Shown in pieces: positions 44,267-56,329 of a DNA stretch of 64,000 nucleotides (the stretch's first letter is position 1; every line of letters starts with the position of its first letter). Both the position numbers and the translations under genes were made by a program. Source of the stretch: Ryuthela nishihirai (taxonomy: Eukaryota > Arthropoda > Arachnida > Araneae > Heptathelidae); the NCBI GenBank assembly GCA_038380435.1, contig JAWZYU010000013.1, positions 62,886,446-62,950,445 on the forward strand, read 5' to 3'. Below the pieces are notes generated by a model. That model was not told the DNA's origin. It searched no databases and worked only from the letters and a program-made list of their open reading frames with translations.

Positions 44267-44484
44267 CTAAGAATTGGGGAAAAATATAACTCATTTAAGA
44301 GATTAGAGCATCATCTGGAAACTGCAAATACATTGATGGACATTTATGACCCCAAAAGTAAATAAACCAATAAACCTTCACCTGGTTACTCTATTCACCA
44401 ATAAAGATGAGCCCACAATATTTTAATTTCAGTGCATGTTTTTACCCTTAGAAAAATATGCTGATAAAGAAGATATGAAATTAC

Positions 44485-44709
44485 CTTCTCTCTCATTGAT
44501 TTAATTTCTATAGTGTGTAGCACATCTTTCATAGCATCATTCATAGCATCATTCAAACCACTACGACTCATTTCATCTAATAATCCTGAGGATGTTTCCC
44601 TATACAACTGCAGCTGCTTTACATTGTGATGAAGGCTTTTCTTCAATTGTTCGATCTCCTCATCCAAAGGTGTAATCAAAGATCTTAGCAAATGAGCATT
44701 GTCTTGGGC
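44485..44709 (-). CDS. Candidate internal exon, rabaptin-like coiled coil
   Basis: A 225 nt segment, exactly 75 codons, between a classic acceptor (catttttacag|GCC) and donor (GAGAAG|GTAATT), phase 0 at both ends. The first part, AQDNAHLLRSLITPLDEEIE then QLKKSL, resembles the segment of rabaptin (Rab GTPase-binding effector) beginning AQEDAEKLRS. The rest is heptad-like and ends MREK. Rabaptins act on early endosomes with Rab5. The single-exon match and the lack of other clear exons keep this tentative. The exon lies among SINE copies that would be in introns. In-frame tandem text NDAMNDAMKD is a small local duplication. Confidence 0.5.
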
Positions 44710-45435
44710 CTGTAAAAATGAAATTTGTTTTTAGATTACTCTCAAGATTAGAATAGCACTAGTATTATACACAAATAACTGCAATAAAATATTGTTTTAC
44801 ATTTATATATACAGTAAAGAGGGAAGTTATCAAATTTTACTCCCAGACATGCCAGGTAAATATAGTTTATTGCATAAATATCTGGGTAGAGGAAAATTGT
44901 GCATGGCTGCAAATCTGTTCATATATCATGAAGATCATGATGATTCTGAAATAAAATAAATTGAAGGACAGAGACAAATGTAAGCAATTAAATCAATTTT
45001 AATTACCTAATAGTATTTGCCTAATTAATATGGCAATACTATAATTGTAAGTTATACAGGAATTGCATGCCATCAGTATGAAAAATAACTGGGAATTCGT
45101 CTGTCAAACAATCATCCAAGATAAACTTTGCAATTAAATAATGCTTCATTTTAAAAAGAGTTTTTGTGATATTATTACAGCAATGCCAGTGCAGTTGCTG
45201 CATAATATAACTACCAATGATATATGTAAACACTGTGTAGACAGAGGCCAAGGCAATAAAAAAGATGACAAAATAATTTTAAGATCAGAAGAGTGGGTTT
45301 GGTAACTAATGTAATCCCCAGTGGTTGGTTGCTGATATTACACACGCAACAGAAGACTGTAAAGCTTGTGCACTGGTCATGTGATAAGTTTTGACTTGCA
45401 TATTGGCGGCAGATAATGTCAATTTCATTATGCTA

Positions 45436-45806
45436 TTGGGGTTGGCTCAGTTGGTTGCCCACTAAATTCAAAATTCACTGTTACCAGATTTGAGTCCCAG
45501 TGGTGCCTGCATTGAAATTTATCTCCACTAACTTAGTTCTACCCTCAGTAAAGGGGACATTTATAGGCTTGGAAAGCCACCATCCATCATATGGAACATT
45601 AAGCTATGGTCCTGTCTGCAGGAAAGCCACACTATGTGCATGTTAAAGAACATACTGGATGATCTTGATGGGAGGCATCCATTTCTCTCCTAACAGTTGT
45701 CCAGTGAATCACCTTTTCCAACCTTGTCTGAGGCTTTGGGGTACTTGTGGCCTGCAAATGTAGTCAATTGTGTGCACAGAAGTACCACTCAGAGACAAAA
45801 CACCCC
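45436..45806 (+). mobile_element. SINE family A copy, diverged
   Basis: Plus orientation from ggggttggctcagttggttg through gaaatttatctcc, ttggaaagccaccatccatc, catgttaaagaacatactgg to ccactcagagacaaaacacc and ccaacacaac. The B box is decayed (agatttgagtcc). Confidence 0.8.
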
Positions 45807-46440
45807 AACACAACTCACTATACATTTCCAGTTTCAATTTATATATATTCTATTTATATTCCAAAATTTACCATAATTGCCATTGTTACTTCAATCCAAG
45901 TTTAGATCACATATATTTTTTATTATTTTTTATTAGAGAAATTAATTTTTTTATATGTTACCATCCCTTAAGTAAATGCAGAACATCCATGATAAATATT
46001 CCAATAATTTTAGTTCCACATGGTATAAATTGATGAAAACTTTAATTTCTTTAAAGCTGAAAAATTTATAGTTTAGCTCTTTCTGAACCGTTTTGCTTCA
46101 AATATAAATGCTTGCTTTCTTGAATTAGGTGTTCAGTGATATATATATATATCACAGTTCAGTGCATTGCAGATTACTTTAATGGTTCTTCAGGTACTGA
46201 ACCTCTCTCTTTCTTCCACTTGGAGATGTCATAAGAAATTATGGGATGGCTGCCACTGCAATTGACAAAGCTTCCCAACTCAGCTGTGGTCTGGACTAGA
46301 TGGTCCTAACTCTTACACATGTGGGTTTAACCCTTCTTGGGTCACCGTCAAACATAGACATTGATAGAATCCGCAATGAGTGTTCAAAGATGTCAATTGA
46401 CGCTTTTTGTACAACACATAAAACGTGGGTTTAAAAAAAA
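45807..46440. other. AT-rich DNA before RTE copy 4
   Basis: It contains a (TA)n stretch near 46139-46151 and no supported gene. The last bases before the RTE tail are an A run. Confidence 0.35.
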
Positions 46441-49400
46441 ATCATCATCATCATCATCATTCTCAAGCAGCCATGGGCTACGGAGGTCCAACCAGACCGT
46501 GCAATTTAGTTCTCCAAGCAAGTCTATCCTGAGCTACATCTACGGCATCTGGCCACTGCACACCAATTCTAACAAGGTCCTGTTTGACATTGTCTGCCCA
46601 CCGCATCCTAGGTCTCCCCTTCTTTCTGAGGCCTTAAGGCACACTGTTCATAACCCTATTCGCCAATCTATAATTATTCATACGGGCAACATGGCCAAAC
46701 CAACGGAGTCTCTCACTGCACAATATGCTGCTTAAAGGAGGTTGCAAACTCCTTTGCCTAACCTCATCATTAGTTACAAAGTTGAACCACCTAATGCCCA
46801 AGATACTGCGTAAGCATCTGGAATCAAAAGCATCTAGTTTCCTGTTATCTTGTTTACAAAGTGTCCAAGTTTCACTACCATAACTAACCCTAGAAAGAAC
46901 CAAATTATTATACAGTCTACTTTTAGTCTTTAGGTGTATACGCCTATTTCTCCACACTCTCAATAGATTCTTAAAAGTCCCGGCAGCAATCTCATGCCGC
47001 ACATCACCATTATCTGTTACATAGCTCCCAAGATAATTAAACTGTGACACCTGCTCAAGACTGCAACCATTCAGATTAACTGAATCACAGCCTGCCTGAC
47101 CAATTTTCATCACTTTAGTTTTCTCTCTGTTTATAACCAAACCTACTCTACTACCAGTCTCATAACAGCTCGAATGAAAGAGTTCATCTCATCAACATCA
47201 TTTGCCAAAAGGGCTAAATCATCAGCATAATCTAAATCAAAAATTTTCCTATCTCCACCCATTTAAGGCCAAAATCTTTCCCTTGAAGTGAATTTCGCAT
47301 AACATAATCAATAACCAAACTAAAGAGAAAAGGAGACAAAATGCACCCTTGTCGAACACCAGAAGTAATGCTAAACCAATTGCTACAAGCCTTACCAACT
47401 GTCACACACGACTCAGTGTTATTATAGAGAGCTTTCATTATGTTAACTAACTTGTCTGGTATACCATATGATCTCACAATCAACCACAAATTATGACGAT
47501 CAACAGAGTCGAAAGCCTTTTTGAAATCAACAAAGCTAGCAACCAAAGGTTTCTGAAACGCTAAACATTTCTCAAGAATCTGCCTAAATGAAAATATTTG
47601 TTCCACACATCCCCTACCACTTCTGAATCCACATTGCTCATCACGCAATTGACTGTCAACCAGATTCTTAATTCTATTAAGCACAATCATGGAGAGAACT
47701 TTACCTGGAACAGAGAGTAGGCTGATACCCCTATAGTTATCACAAGAACTGCGATCACCTTTTTTGAAAATAGGGATAACAATAGCTCTGGTAAAATCCT
47801 TAGGAACCATGCCTTTATCATAAAAGATATTCAGAATTTCAGTCATCCAAGTGGTAACCGAAACATTTCCAGCTCTAAACATTTCTGTAGTAATTTCATC
47901 TACCCCTTGGGATTTATGAAGTTTAAGTATAGAAACAGCCAAAATAACTTCGGATTGTGTTATAGGGCCAACATTAAAGTCACCAATGCATCTATCATCA
48001 TTGCAAACAATGGGAATAGAACTAACCATATTGTTTAAAACATCATGCTCTGTGAGACTATGAAGAAGTTAAGAAATGGTTCTTGACTAGTAAATTGTGT
48101 TATGAATCTGACCTTACCTTGTTTATCCTTCAATCCCTGTATACCTGTCCGTTTTCTAACACACAAAACATTAACTATCTGGTACAGCTCTCTGCTGTTG
48201 TGCTGTCTAACTGCTTCCTCGGCTTTGTCAGCCAAACCATCAAGCCAAAGATTCTTATCAGCAGCTAACTGATCTTTTACACGTTTATTAAGTTCTCTGT
48301 AATTCTTTCTATTAGGACTAGTAGGGTATTGATTAAGGACATTCCTGCAGTTCTTTCTTTCTGAAATAAGCTCAAGTGCCTTATCACTCAGATAATTCTG
48401 CCTCTTCTGCTCCTTTTTTCCTAAAAGAGTACTGTTAGTGTCCAAAAAAGCCTGTTTAAAATGATCTCATTCTTCCTCAACTTCAGTGGTAAGCATACCA
48501 TGACTGTCATAATGACTAAGTAACCTATCATGGTAAGCTTTGGCTATAACTGGGTCTTTCAGAGCTTCAGTATTAAAAGCAAATTTTTTAACCCTATCAC
48601 AACACTTTTTAAGTTTAAGTTGCAAGACACTTTTAACTAGGCAATGGTCAGATCCAATTTCATCTCCCCTATATGCCCTGGTATTTCTAACAGAACTAGC
48701 CCATTTGCTGTTAATTAATATATAATCAATCATATTCCTATGCAGCCCATCAGGTGAAACCCATGTGTACTTATGTATGTCGCGATGTTTGTAATATGTG
48801 TTAGTTATTCTGAAACCATTGAGTTTACTTACCTGTAGGAGACGTTGCCCATTGCCATTGCAGCTACCAATACCAAAAGGGCCAATCACCCCTCCCCAAA
48901 GGTCAGAGTCAGTACCAACTTTGGCATTGAAGTCACCAAGAACAAGGGTAATATCTCCTTTCATGACAGAATTCAAAATATCCTGAAGTTGTTCATAAAA
49001 CCTATTCTTCTCATCCTCATCGGCATCCTCAGTGGGGGCATAACAGCAGATAACATTCAGGTCTTTAACGCTTGTCAGAAATTTTGCTGTAAGAAATCTT
49101 TCATTAATGCACTCATATCCTAGAAGAGCATCACTAGCGTGTCTGCTGAGAAGCAGACCCACGCCTTGGTGATGCTTATTGTCGTCCCTCCCTGAAAAGA
49201 GAAATTTAAGATTATTTTTAAGAATCTGACCTTTATCTGTCCATCTGGTCTAAATCTAAATTATAATGGTGGAATTCTTGTGTGAGGACATCAAGAGAAA
49301 AAGCTCTGCGCAGAGTCCTCACATTCCAACTACCTAAGGAGAGAAAATGGTTAGTAGGATGTTTAAAGAAACTATGTTTATTGAGAGAGGGAATGCCGAC

Positions 49401-50006
49401 AATATCAAACAGCCCCCTAATCGCAGACATGGGGCAAAGACCCGTTCCCCCACCACTAAAGGCTGAAGCCATCTACACTGGAAGACTTCCTCCAATGTAG
49501 AATTTGACGATGCCAATAGAAGCAAAGAGTTCAGGTGCCTGCGATGACCTCTGCTCAGGATTATCCACCAGCTGATAAACATATCCTGTGAATCTATTCA
49601 CTTGGGGCTCTCAACCCACAAACAAACAGAAAACGCAGCGGAAGATTTTCCCTCCACAGAAGCCCACCAGTGCAGCAAAATCAGGATCCATAATCAAGCT
49701 CAGAGCCATATATCTGTCCAGTCCAGTGGGTTTATATGGTCATCACCAGGACCCTGTGTGGTTGACCACTCCTCAGCAGGGTAGAAAAAAAAGAAAAGTA
49801 GCCATAGTTGTCCAGATCAGTAGGCCACACTAATCTGGCAGCCCTCCCCTTCCGTTCACTTCTACAAAAGAGTATCTCTTTTGAAAGGTACTAACGGTCT
49901 GCACCACGATAAGGCGGGGTCGGACATTAGGTGCTAGGCCTGGCCGGTTCTATGCATCATCACAGGGGATTGGTGCATAGCTCTCCTTCCAGTGACTACC
50001 TAGCTA
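46441..50006 (-). mobile_element. RTE-type non-LTR retrotransposon, copy 4, full-length with substitutions
   Basis: Same limits as copy 2: 5' leader TAGCTAGGTAGTCACTGG at 50006 and a CAT-type tail at 46441-46461. Coding blocks remain at 49472-49233 and 49162-48467 (endonuclease), and at 48445-48100, 48029-47232 and 47140-46634 (RT). Breaks include a deletion near 49250, frameshifts near 48465, 47235 and 47165, and an 18 bp in-frame loss near 46990. At 48050-48112 about 65 bp of RTE text is replaced by antisense sequence of a jockey-like element. The leader is nearly identical to copy 2, so divergence is recent. Confidence 0.88.
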
Positions 50007-51208
50007 TGCTGTTTGAAAATTTTCTTACCTATATCTTTTAAAAATACGTAATTCAAGCTTAAAAAATAATATTTTCGTTTTTCATTTAATCCATATTTTA
50101 TTATAAATAACTTGATAAACCCATCTGATTGCCATATTTTAGAAGCTCTATACGTATTGCCGATTTGTTTGTTAACATTACTCTGTAATCGCCTGATTCA
50201 AACTCACAAGTTTGGTTTTAACTATTATCAACAAATTTTTCGTTAAAGTTTTGAAACTTTTTTTGCTATTTTTAGAAACAGAAGATTTTGGAAGAAAGTG
50301 CGAAATACATATCTCTGCACCCCCCACCCACACCCTCTGATTTACACCATTTTCTTTCATAAAACTATTCCAGAATTCCTTTTATCATTTATATCATTTA
50401 TATCATTTGTCCCAGAATTATATGCTTTTTCCCACTCTTCAAATCGAAACTATGAGTAAAACTAAAAAGTAAAAGAAATGCATTACCCAGAAGCTACCAG
50501 AGCTGTTATCGTTACAGCCTTTGTTATTGTGAAACAGCTGGAAGACGGGAGAGCCAGGTGCCGTGACCTAGTTAATTGATTACAAGTGTGGCTATAAAGT
50601 GAATTTACAACAAACTTTGCATAAATTCACCATACATCTTACTAGTATGTATTTATACTTTTATATTTAAACCTTTGTTTTCATTTCTGTACATTCATTT
50701 CCATAAATTACTGATATTTTCAGATCTTTGTGTTGATTAATTATTAACGATTTCTTTTTGCAGTTACACTATATCAGATGGCCAGCTTACAAATTGTTGC
50801 TGTGGATATTTAACATCAAATCAGGTTATATGTTAATTTTTCTTTTATTATGTTTTCATTTTTTCAGGAAAAAAAATTTTGATTATGTATCATTTCCTGA
50901 AAATTAAATTAAGTCTTTGATACAGAGGCAAAATGGACTTCCTTGACGCAGCAAATTGTTTACATGGGTGATTTAAGTCAAATATTTCCTCCCAAGAAAT
51001 TGAATTATAAACTCCCTGCATCAACTTAGTATTTTGTTTCCATTTTTTAAAATTAAACCTAAGTTTTCATTTCTGTAGATTTGCTTTATTTCCATAAGTT
51101 ATTGAACTTTCTGTCAATCGATAATTATAAATTTTTCAGAGTTATGGTACATTGGATGGATGGTTTACAATTTGTTGCTGAGGATATTTTATTAACTTTG
51201 CATTAGAT
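50007..51208. other. AT-rich intergenic DNA
   Basis: No gene found. Loosely similar paired segments (cagatggccagcttacaaat, ttgttgctgtggatattt near 50780 and gatggatggtttacaatt, tgttgctgaggatatttt near 51155) suggest an old duplication of a few hundred bases. Confidence 0.4.
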
Positions 51209-52458
51209 TATACACCAAAGAGCCAAAACATTATGACCAGCACAACTTTATGCAAATCAAAGTAACTGCAGGTAAATGACAGCACGTGTGAAGGTCATGA
51301 AACGATATAAATAACATCTGATACTGAGCTCTGTTAATCAGTGTTATTCTTGTTCTTTAGATGGGAAAAACAGCAGACTTAAGTGAGTTTGACAAAGGCC
51401 AAATTGTAATGGCCAGATGACTGGGTCAGAGCATTTCCGACACAGCAAGGCATGTGGGGTGCTTACAGTCAGCCGTGATTAGTACCCTCAAAAAGTGGTC
51501 TGAGGAGGAAAAAAACCATGAACCACTGGCAAGGTGTGGGCCAACCACAGCTCATCGATGCTAGAGGTGAGCGAAGGCTATCCCGTATGGTACGAGCCAA
51601 CAGAAGGGATACTGTGGCACAATTTGCCCATAATTTGAATGCTGGTGACAGGAGTAATGTGTCACAATACACAGTACATCGAACCCTGATGAAAATGGGG
51701 TTGCGTAGCCGTAGGCTACCTCTAAGTGCCTATGCTAACCTTGGTTCACCATCAAAGGTGCCTATAATGGGCATGCAAGCATCAAAACTAGACTTTGGAT
51801 GATTGGAAGAAGGTCGTCTGGTCCGATGAATCTCGTTTCCCGTTGCACCCTGTGGACGGCTGGGTACACGTGCATCGTTTACCTGGGGAAGTGTTGGCAC
51901 CAGAATGCACTGTGGTATGAAAACAAGCCAGTGGAGGAAGTGTAATGCTTTGGACAATGTTCTGCTGGGAAACCCTGGGTCCAGTCATTCATGTGCAGGA
52001 AACTATGACATCTACCACCTATCTAAACATCATTGCAGACCACGTACATCCTCTCATGGCAACGGTATAATTCGTGGCAACGGTAATAATTTCATGGCAA
52101 CGGCATAATGTCATGGCAACGGTATAATTTGTGATAGATTATGATAGATTCTATTTGTGTATAGACTGTTTGGGAATGGTTCGCGGAACATGAGGAATGA
52201 TGACATGAAAACATAATCAATCCAATCGAGCATCTGTGGTTTGTGTTGGAACAGCATATCTGATCTGCGGTGGCTCAACCACATAACTTACAAGAGTTAA
52301 AGGATCTGCTGGTAATGTGTTGGTACCAGATACCACAAAACACCTTTAGGAATCTTGTAGTGTCCATGCCCCACCTAGTAAGAACTGTTTTGGTGGTACG
52401 TGGAGGACCAACATCATATTAGGCAGATGATCATAATGTTTTGGTTTTTTGGTGTATA
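51209..52458 (+). mobile_element. Tc1/mariner element, whole but inactive, TA target duplication
   Basis: Terminal inverted repeats of about 30 bp (tacaccaaagagccaaaaca at 51211, and its inverse ending ttggtttttt then ggtgta at 52456) sit between TA dinucleotides at 51209 and 52457. Inside is a plus-strand transposase relic. It starts MGKTADLSEFDKGQIVMAR (51361), continues SISDTARHVGC, RANRRDTVAQFAHNLNAGDR and SQYTVHRTLMKMGLRSRR, and ends near VSMPHLVRTVLVVRGG. Stops and frameshifts are many. Family members cut and paste at TA sites; this copy is inactive, though its ends look usable. Confidence 0.88.
52054..52130. repeat. 19-20 bp tandem repeat, four units, inside the Tc1 relic
   Basis: tcatggcaacggtataatt-like units repeat four times at 52054, 52073, 52093 and 52111. 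They interrupt the catalytic region, and normal transposase text lies on both sides. Confidence 0.9.
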
Positions 52459-53078
52459 TTAGTTTTTTCTTTTTATTACTTCTTCGTTTTCCAGTAAAAA
52501 AAACTTTGATATTGCATCTTTTTTCTGAAAATGAATGAGGTTTTTGATACGAAAGCAAAAAAGACTTCTTTGGCATGAAAATCAGTCCTATGGGGGCGGG
52601 CAATTTCGGCAAGTGGTTTTTACCCCGCCCCCTGCAAAATTTTGCTATTTTTAATTATAAAGTTTTTACGTTTATATTGAACAGTTTTAAAAGATTTTAT
52701 TCCCCCCCCCCCTCAATATATTGACTGTGCCACTCTGATGATATAGCCTTTTTTTTTTTACTCTTGGTACACAAAACCTTTATGCACTCAGCCAAGATTG
52801 CCGAACTTCACATCCAAAAAAAAAAATTCATACTGTTTAGTAAAAAAAAGGCAGCCAAGAAAGTGTTTTCTTCCATTTCATAAACAGGGCAGAAAATCCC
52901 ATTAATAGCAGCAATACAAATCACCTTGTGCAACACTAGCCCATGTTTTAAATATACCACACTGCAAACAATCATTTAAAGAAATAAATATTATGCTTCA
53001 AGTAATAAATATTATATTATTTGGGAAGAAATTTACTTTCGGTTAATATATAACTGTTTTATTCTGGTCTGTTAATGG
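52459..53078. other. Intergenic, low complexity
   Basis: Runs of C, T and A; nothing else supported. Confidence 0.35.
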
Positions 53079-53719
53079 TAGATAGGTAGTCACTGGAAAG
53101 AGAGTTATGCACCAATCCCCTGTGATGATGCACACGACCAGCGACACCTAGCACCTAATGTCCGACCCCGCCTTTTCGTGGTACAGACCATTAGTACCTT
53201 TCAAAAGAGAAACTCTCTGTTGGAAGTGAACGACAGCGGGGGGGGGGGGGGGGGGGGGCTGCCAGATTAGTGTAACCTACTGATCTCGACAACTACTAGT
53301 TTCGGCTACTTTCCTTTTTTTTCTACCCTGCTGAGGAGAGGTCAACCACACAGGGTCCCGTTGCTGACCATATAAACCCATTGGACTGGACAGACATATT
53401 GTTCTGAGCTTGTTTATGGATCCTGATTTTGCTGCACTGGTGGGCTTCTGTGGAGGGAAAAATCTGCTATGTTTTCTGTTGGTTTGTGGGTTAACAGCCC
53501 CAAGTGAATAGATTCACAGGATATGTTTATTAGCTGGTGGTAATCCTGAGCAGAGGTAATCGCAAGCACCTGAACACCTTGCTTCTACTGACATCATCCA
53601 ATTCTACATTGGAGGAAGTCTTCCAGTGTAGATGGCTTCAGCTTTTAGTGGTGGGGTAACGGGTCTTTGCCCCATGTCTGGAATTAGGGGGCTGTTTGAT
53701 ATTGTCAGCATTCCCTCAA
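53079..53719 (+). pseudogene. RTE-type retrotransposon, copy 6, 5' end only
   Basis: Plus-strand leader from tagataggtagtcactgg to the start codon region at 53633 (MASAFSGGVTGLCPMSG), then about 30 codons to IVSIPS. It ends abruptly where a Tc1/mariner 3' fragment begins. Within the leader, a short G patch seen in copies 2 and 4 has grown to 21 G (53238-53258). Confidence 0.85.
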
Positions 53720-54026
53720 TAATTCACCCGATCTAAACCTCATTGAAAATCTGTGGGCCATCATTAAATCGCGCATATCTAAGATGGATTGCACGACGAA
53801 AACCAAAATGAAAGAAATTTCCATGAGAGTATGGTATCACGACCCTGAAGTGAAGGAGATGTGTGGAAAGCTAGTGGCATCAATGGTTGAGAGGGTGAAA
53901 GAAGTAATTAAAGCTAAGGGGGGGTCACATTCACTATTAACTACACTATTAAACAAGTAAATATTTTAATTGTGTCTTTGTTACTGCATTTTCCTATTGT
54001 CCCAACTAATTTGCACAGTACTGTAC
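53720..54026 (+). pseudogene. Tc1/mariner transposase 3' fragment with terminal repeat
   Basis: An open frame reads NNSPDLNLIENLWAIIKSRI, with the catalytic Glu segment, then EMCGKLVASMVERVKEVIKA and KGGSHS to a stop at about 53958. The element then ends in ttgcacagtactgta, a known style of Tc1-like terminus. Only the 3' quarter is present. The frame is undamaged here, so this is younger than most Tc1 relics in the window and of a different subfamily. Confidence 0.78.
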
Positions 54027-54616
54027 ATAAAAATTATATCAGTTATCTTTGCTTATCGGAGGTATTTTCTGAACCTGCGGGATGCAGTAAGAACATTTTT
54101 AAATATGTAACCCAGTGTAGGCATAACTTTACAAATAAACACAAGACTTCACTTAGAAAATTAAAAGAACAAGTACATTATTTACAAATTTCATACAATA
54201 ATAACAATATAAATAACAAAAAAAATGCCCAATGTATAAATTTTTGGCATCAGCATAACTGGTCGGGACGGCACTAAAAGCAATGGCAGTCCGTGGGTTG
54301 TTCAAAATTTAAATATATATTTCTTACCTGCATTGTCTGGTTTTTTGTGTTGCATTACCAAAGCCAATTTCGTAACATCATTTTGAAGTTTTCATGTTGG
54401 GAGAATCAATAGAACTGAGTCGTTACTGATGAGCAGAAGTCATTTTCAATTCGTTTCAATCATGAAAAAGCTGATCTCAAAAAAAATTCTACAATATTTA
54501 TTCTTCATTTTATTAATTTTTAAAAGCTACAGCATTTTAATGATATAAATTATGTTATTATTGGAATTTATTCCAAAAATCTGAGTTTTGTTTTTCGCTT
54601 TGACAAGTGTCATGAA
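54027..54616. other. Intergenic, nothing recognised
   Basis: AT-rich; no feature supported. Confidence 0.35.
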
Positions 54617-54976
54617 TTTGGTGTGGCTCAGTCGATTATGCACCAGGCTAATAATCTGCAGTTCCCAGGTTCGAGTCCCAGCTGGGTCCGCATAACTCCC
54701 CACCTTACCCACGGTCAGTAGTGGATGTCCATGGGCTTGAAAAGGCCGCCATCCATCTAATCAGACGTTAAACTGTAGTACTATGTGCGGGGGACCCTGT
54801 GCACGTCAAAGAACACGCTGGATGGCATTGATGGGAGGATACCCTCTGTTTCCCAACAGTTGTTCCAGTGAATCTCCTCCATCAACCTTCTCTGAGCCCT
54901 CGGGGTCCTTGTGATCTGGCTATTTAACTCAATGTGTGCAAAAAAGTGCCGCTCAGAGGTAAAACAACCCAACCCA
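54617..54976 (+). mobile_element. SINE family A copy, nearly complete
   Basis: Head ggtgtggctcagtcgattat, B box ggttcgagtcc, body with cggtcagtagtggatgtcc and cgtcaaagaacacgctgga, and tail gtgccgctcagaggtaaaac then aacccaaccca. It serves as the best reference copy in the window for the family 3' end. Confidence 0.9.
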
Positions 54977-56329
54977 AGTAGTGTCCATGTGTCGTGTAAA
55001 GTCACCAGGTACCATGCGCTTAATAAAAGTTTACATCATTTACACCAGAAAGTACCATTCTTTCAGATTACATCATGAAGTAGTGTAAACTAAAGCTGGC
55101 CATACACGAATGGTCTTGGGAGCCAAGCCAGGCCCGTCAACTCCCCCTTTCGGTCCAAGCGCGTGCGTGTTTAGGGAATGTAGTTCGAAAGTCAAATCGT
55201 GTCAAGCCCTGTCGGTCCAAGCGCGAAGGGTAATTTCTGCTCATCGGTCCTCTTTGCTGCTTAGCCCGGCCCGAAGCCACAGAGCCCGTGTGTGGGGAGG
55301 CTCGCCTTGGCCCTTGTGCTACGTGAATGAGCTCTCACTTCCACTCACCACTTTTGCTACTAAAACAAAATTGTGTACTAACAAAATGATTGATCGACAC
55401 TATCGAATTTATTACTCGGTTCTATCGATTGTTCGGTAGTATCGATATTATTATTTTCAAAATATTGCATAAGAAAATAAACTCTGCAAAGAAATTACGT
55501 GTGTACAACATATTTTCAAGGTTTAACTGATATAAAGTTTTCTTTTACATGAATGCAAAAAATTAGTATCCCAATTTCCGAATGTGCATATTTTTGAGTT
55601 TATAGCGATATAAAAATAATCGGCTAACAATTCCTTCTTTTAAAATAAACATATACAGTGTCCTACCAAAATATCGGAGAATTTTTGCCATGTCATGAAA
55701 TCTAACTTCGAAACTCTATAACTTCTAAAATATGCATTTAATTTAATAAATGTGACTGAGGATAAAATAAAGTTCATAATCAAATCTATTTAAATCTGGT
55801 TTTTCAAAAATATTTATTATACATTTAAAGAATTATTGATGTTTGTTTTATGAAAATCGTTCATACTTCTCTAATATTGAAATAATCATTTAGCAAATTT
55901 TTTAAATATATGTTTATTAATTGGTTTTAAACAATCCTTGTAAGTTTTAAATAATTTCTGTTTTAAATCTTATGACTCATTATTGTAGTTAATATCCCAT
56001 TTACATAAGATGAAAATTTTCTAATATTTGTGTAGATCAGTATACTATTATATTTCAGCTATTTTTTCCGTGCCCATGGAAATATTCCACATATCTCTGT
56101 CGACGTTTTCGAACCTTGTCAGGAACATTTCGATAATTACTGTTATGTCCACCGAATTTTATGTTTATTTATTTATTGCTGTATTTTTCTTGTATTTTAC
56201 TGTTGTATATTTTTTTATGTGTTTTTGGAAATGTTTGTGCTGGGATGACTCACTGTTGTTGTTTTCAGGTCCAAAGCTGCTCCGTGTAAATGGTGACGAA
56301 TGCCAGCAGTTGTTTATGCCGTAAATGAC
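54977..56329. other. Intergenic with a GC-rich patch at 55090-55330
   Basis: The GC-rich patch repeats ggtccaagcgcg at 55154 and 55222 and has gccatacacg and cccgtgtgtggg near its ends. It could be a non-autonomous element, but ends are unclear. 55440-56329 is AT-rich. Near 56100 tcgacgttttcgaaccttgt may belong to the 3' tail of the jockey-like element. Confidence 0.35.

Noticed and set aside
45039..45251. 70-codon minus-strand open frame as another exon of the rabaptin-like gene
   Set aside because: No acceptor/donor pair in phase and no coiled-coil pattern.
55110..55439. 109-codon plus-strand open frame
   Set aside because: Open because of local GC richness, with internal repeats of ggtccaagcgcg; no recognisable domain.
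56028..56324. Membrane-protein-like 98-codon open frame
   Set aside because: T-rich DNA gives hydrophobic codons; no start context or homology, and it adjoins the jockey-like relic.
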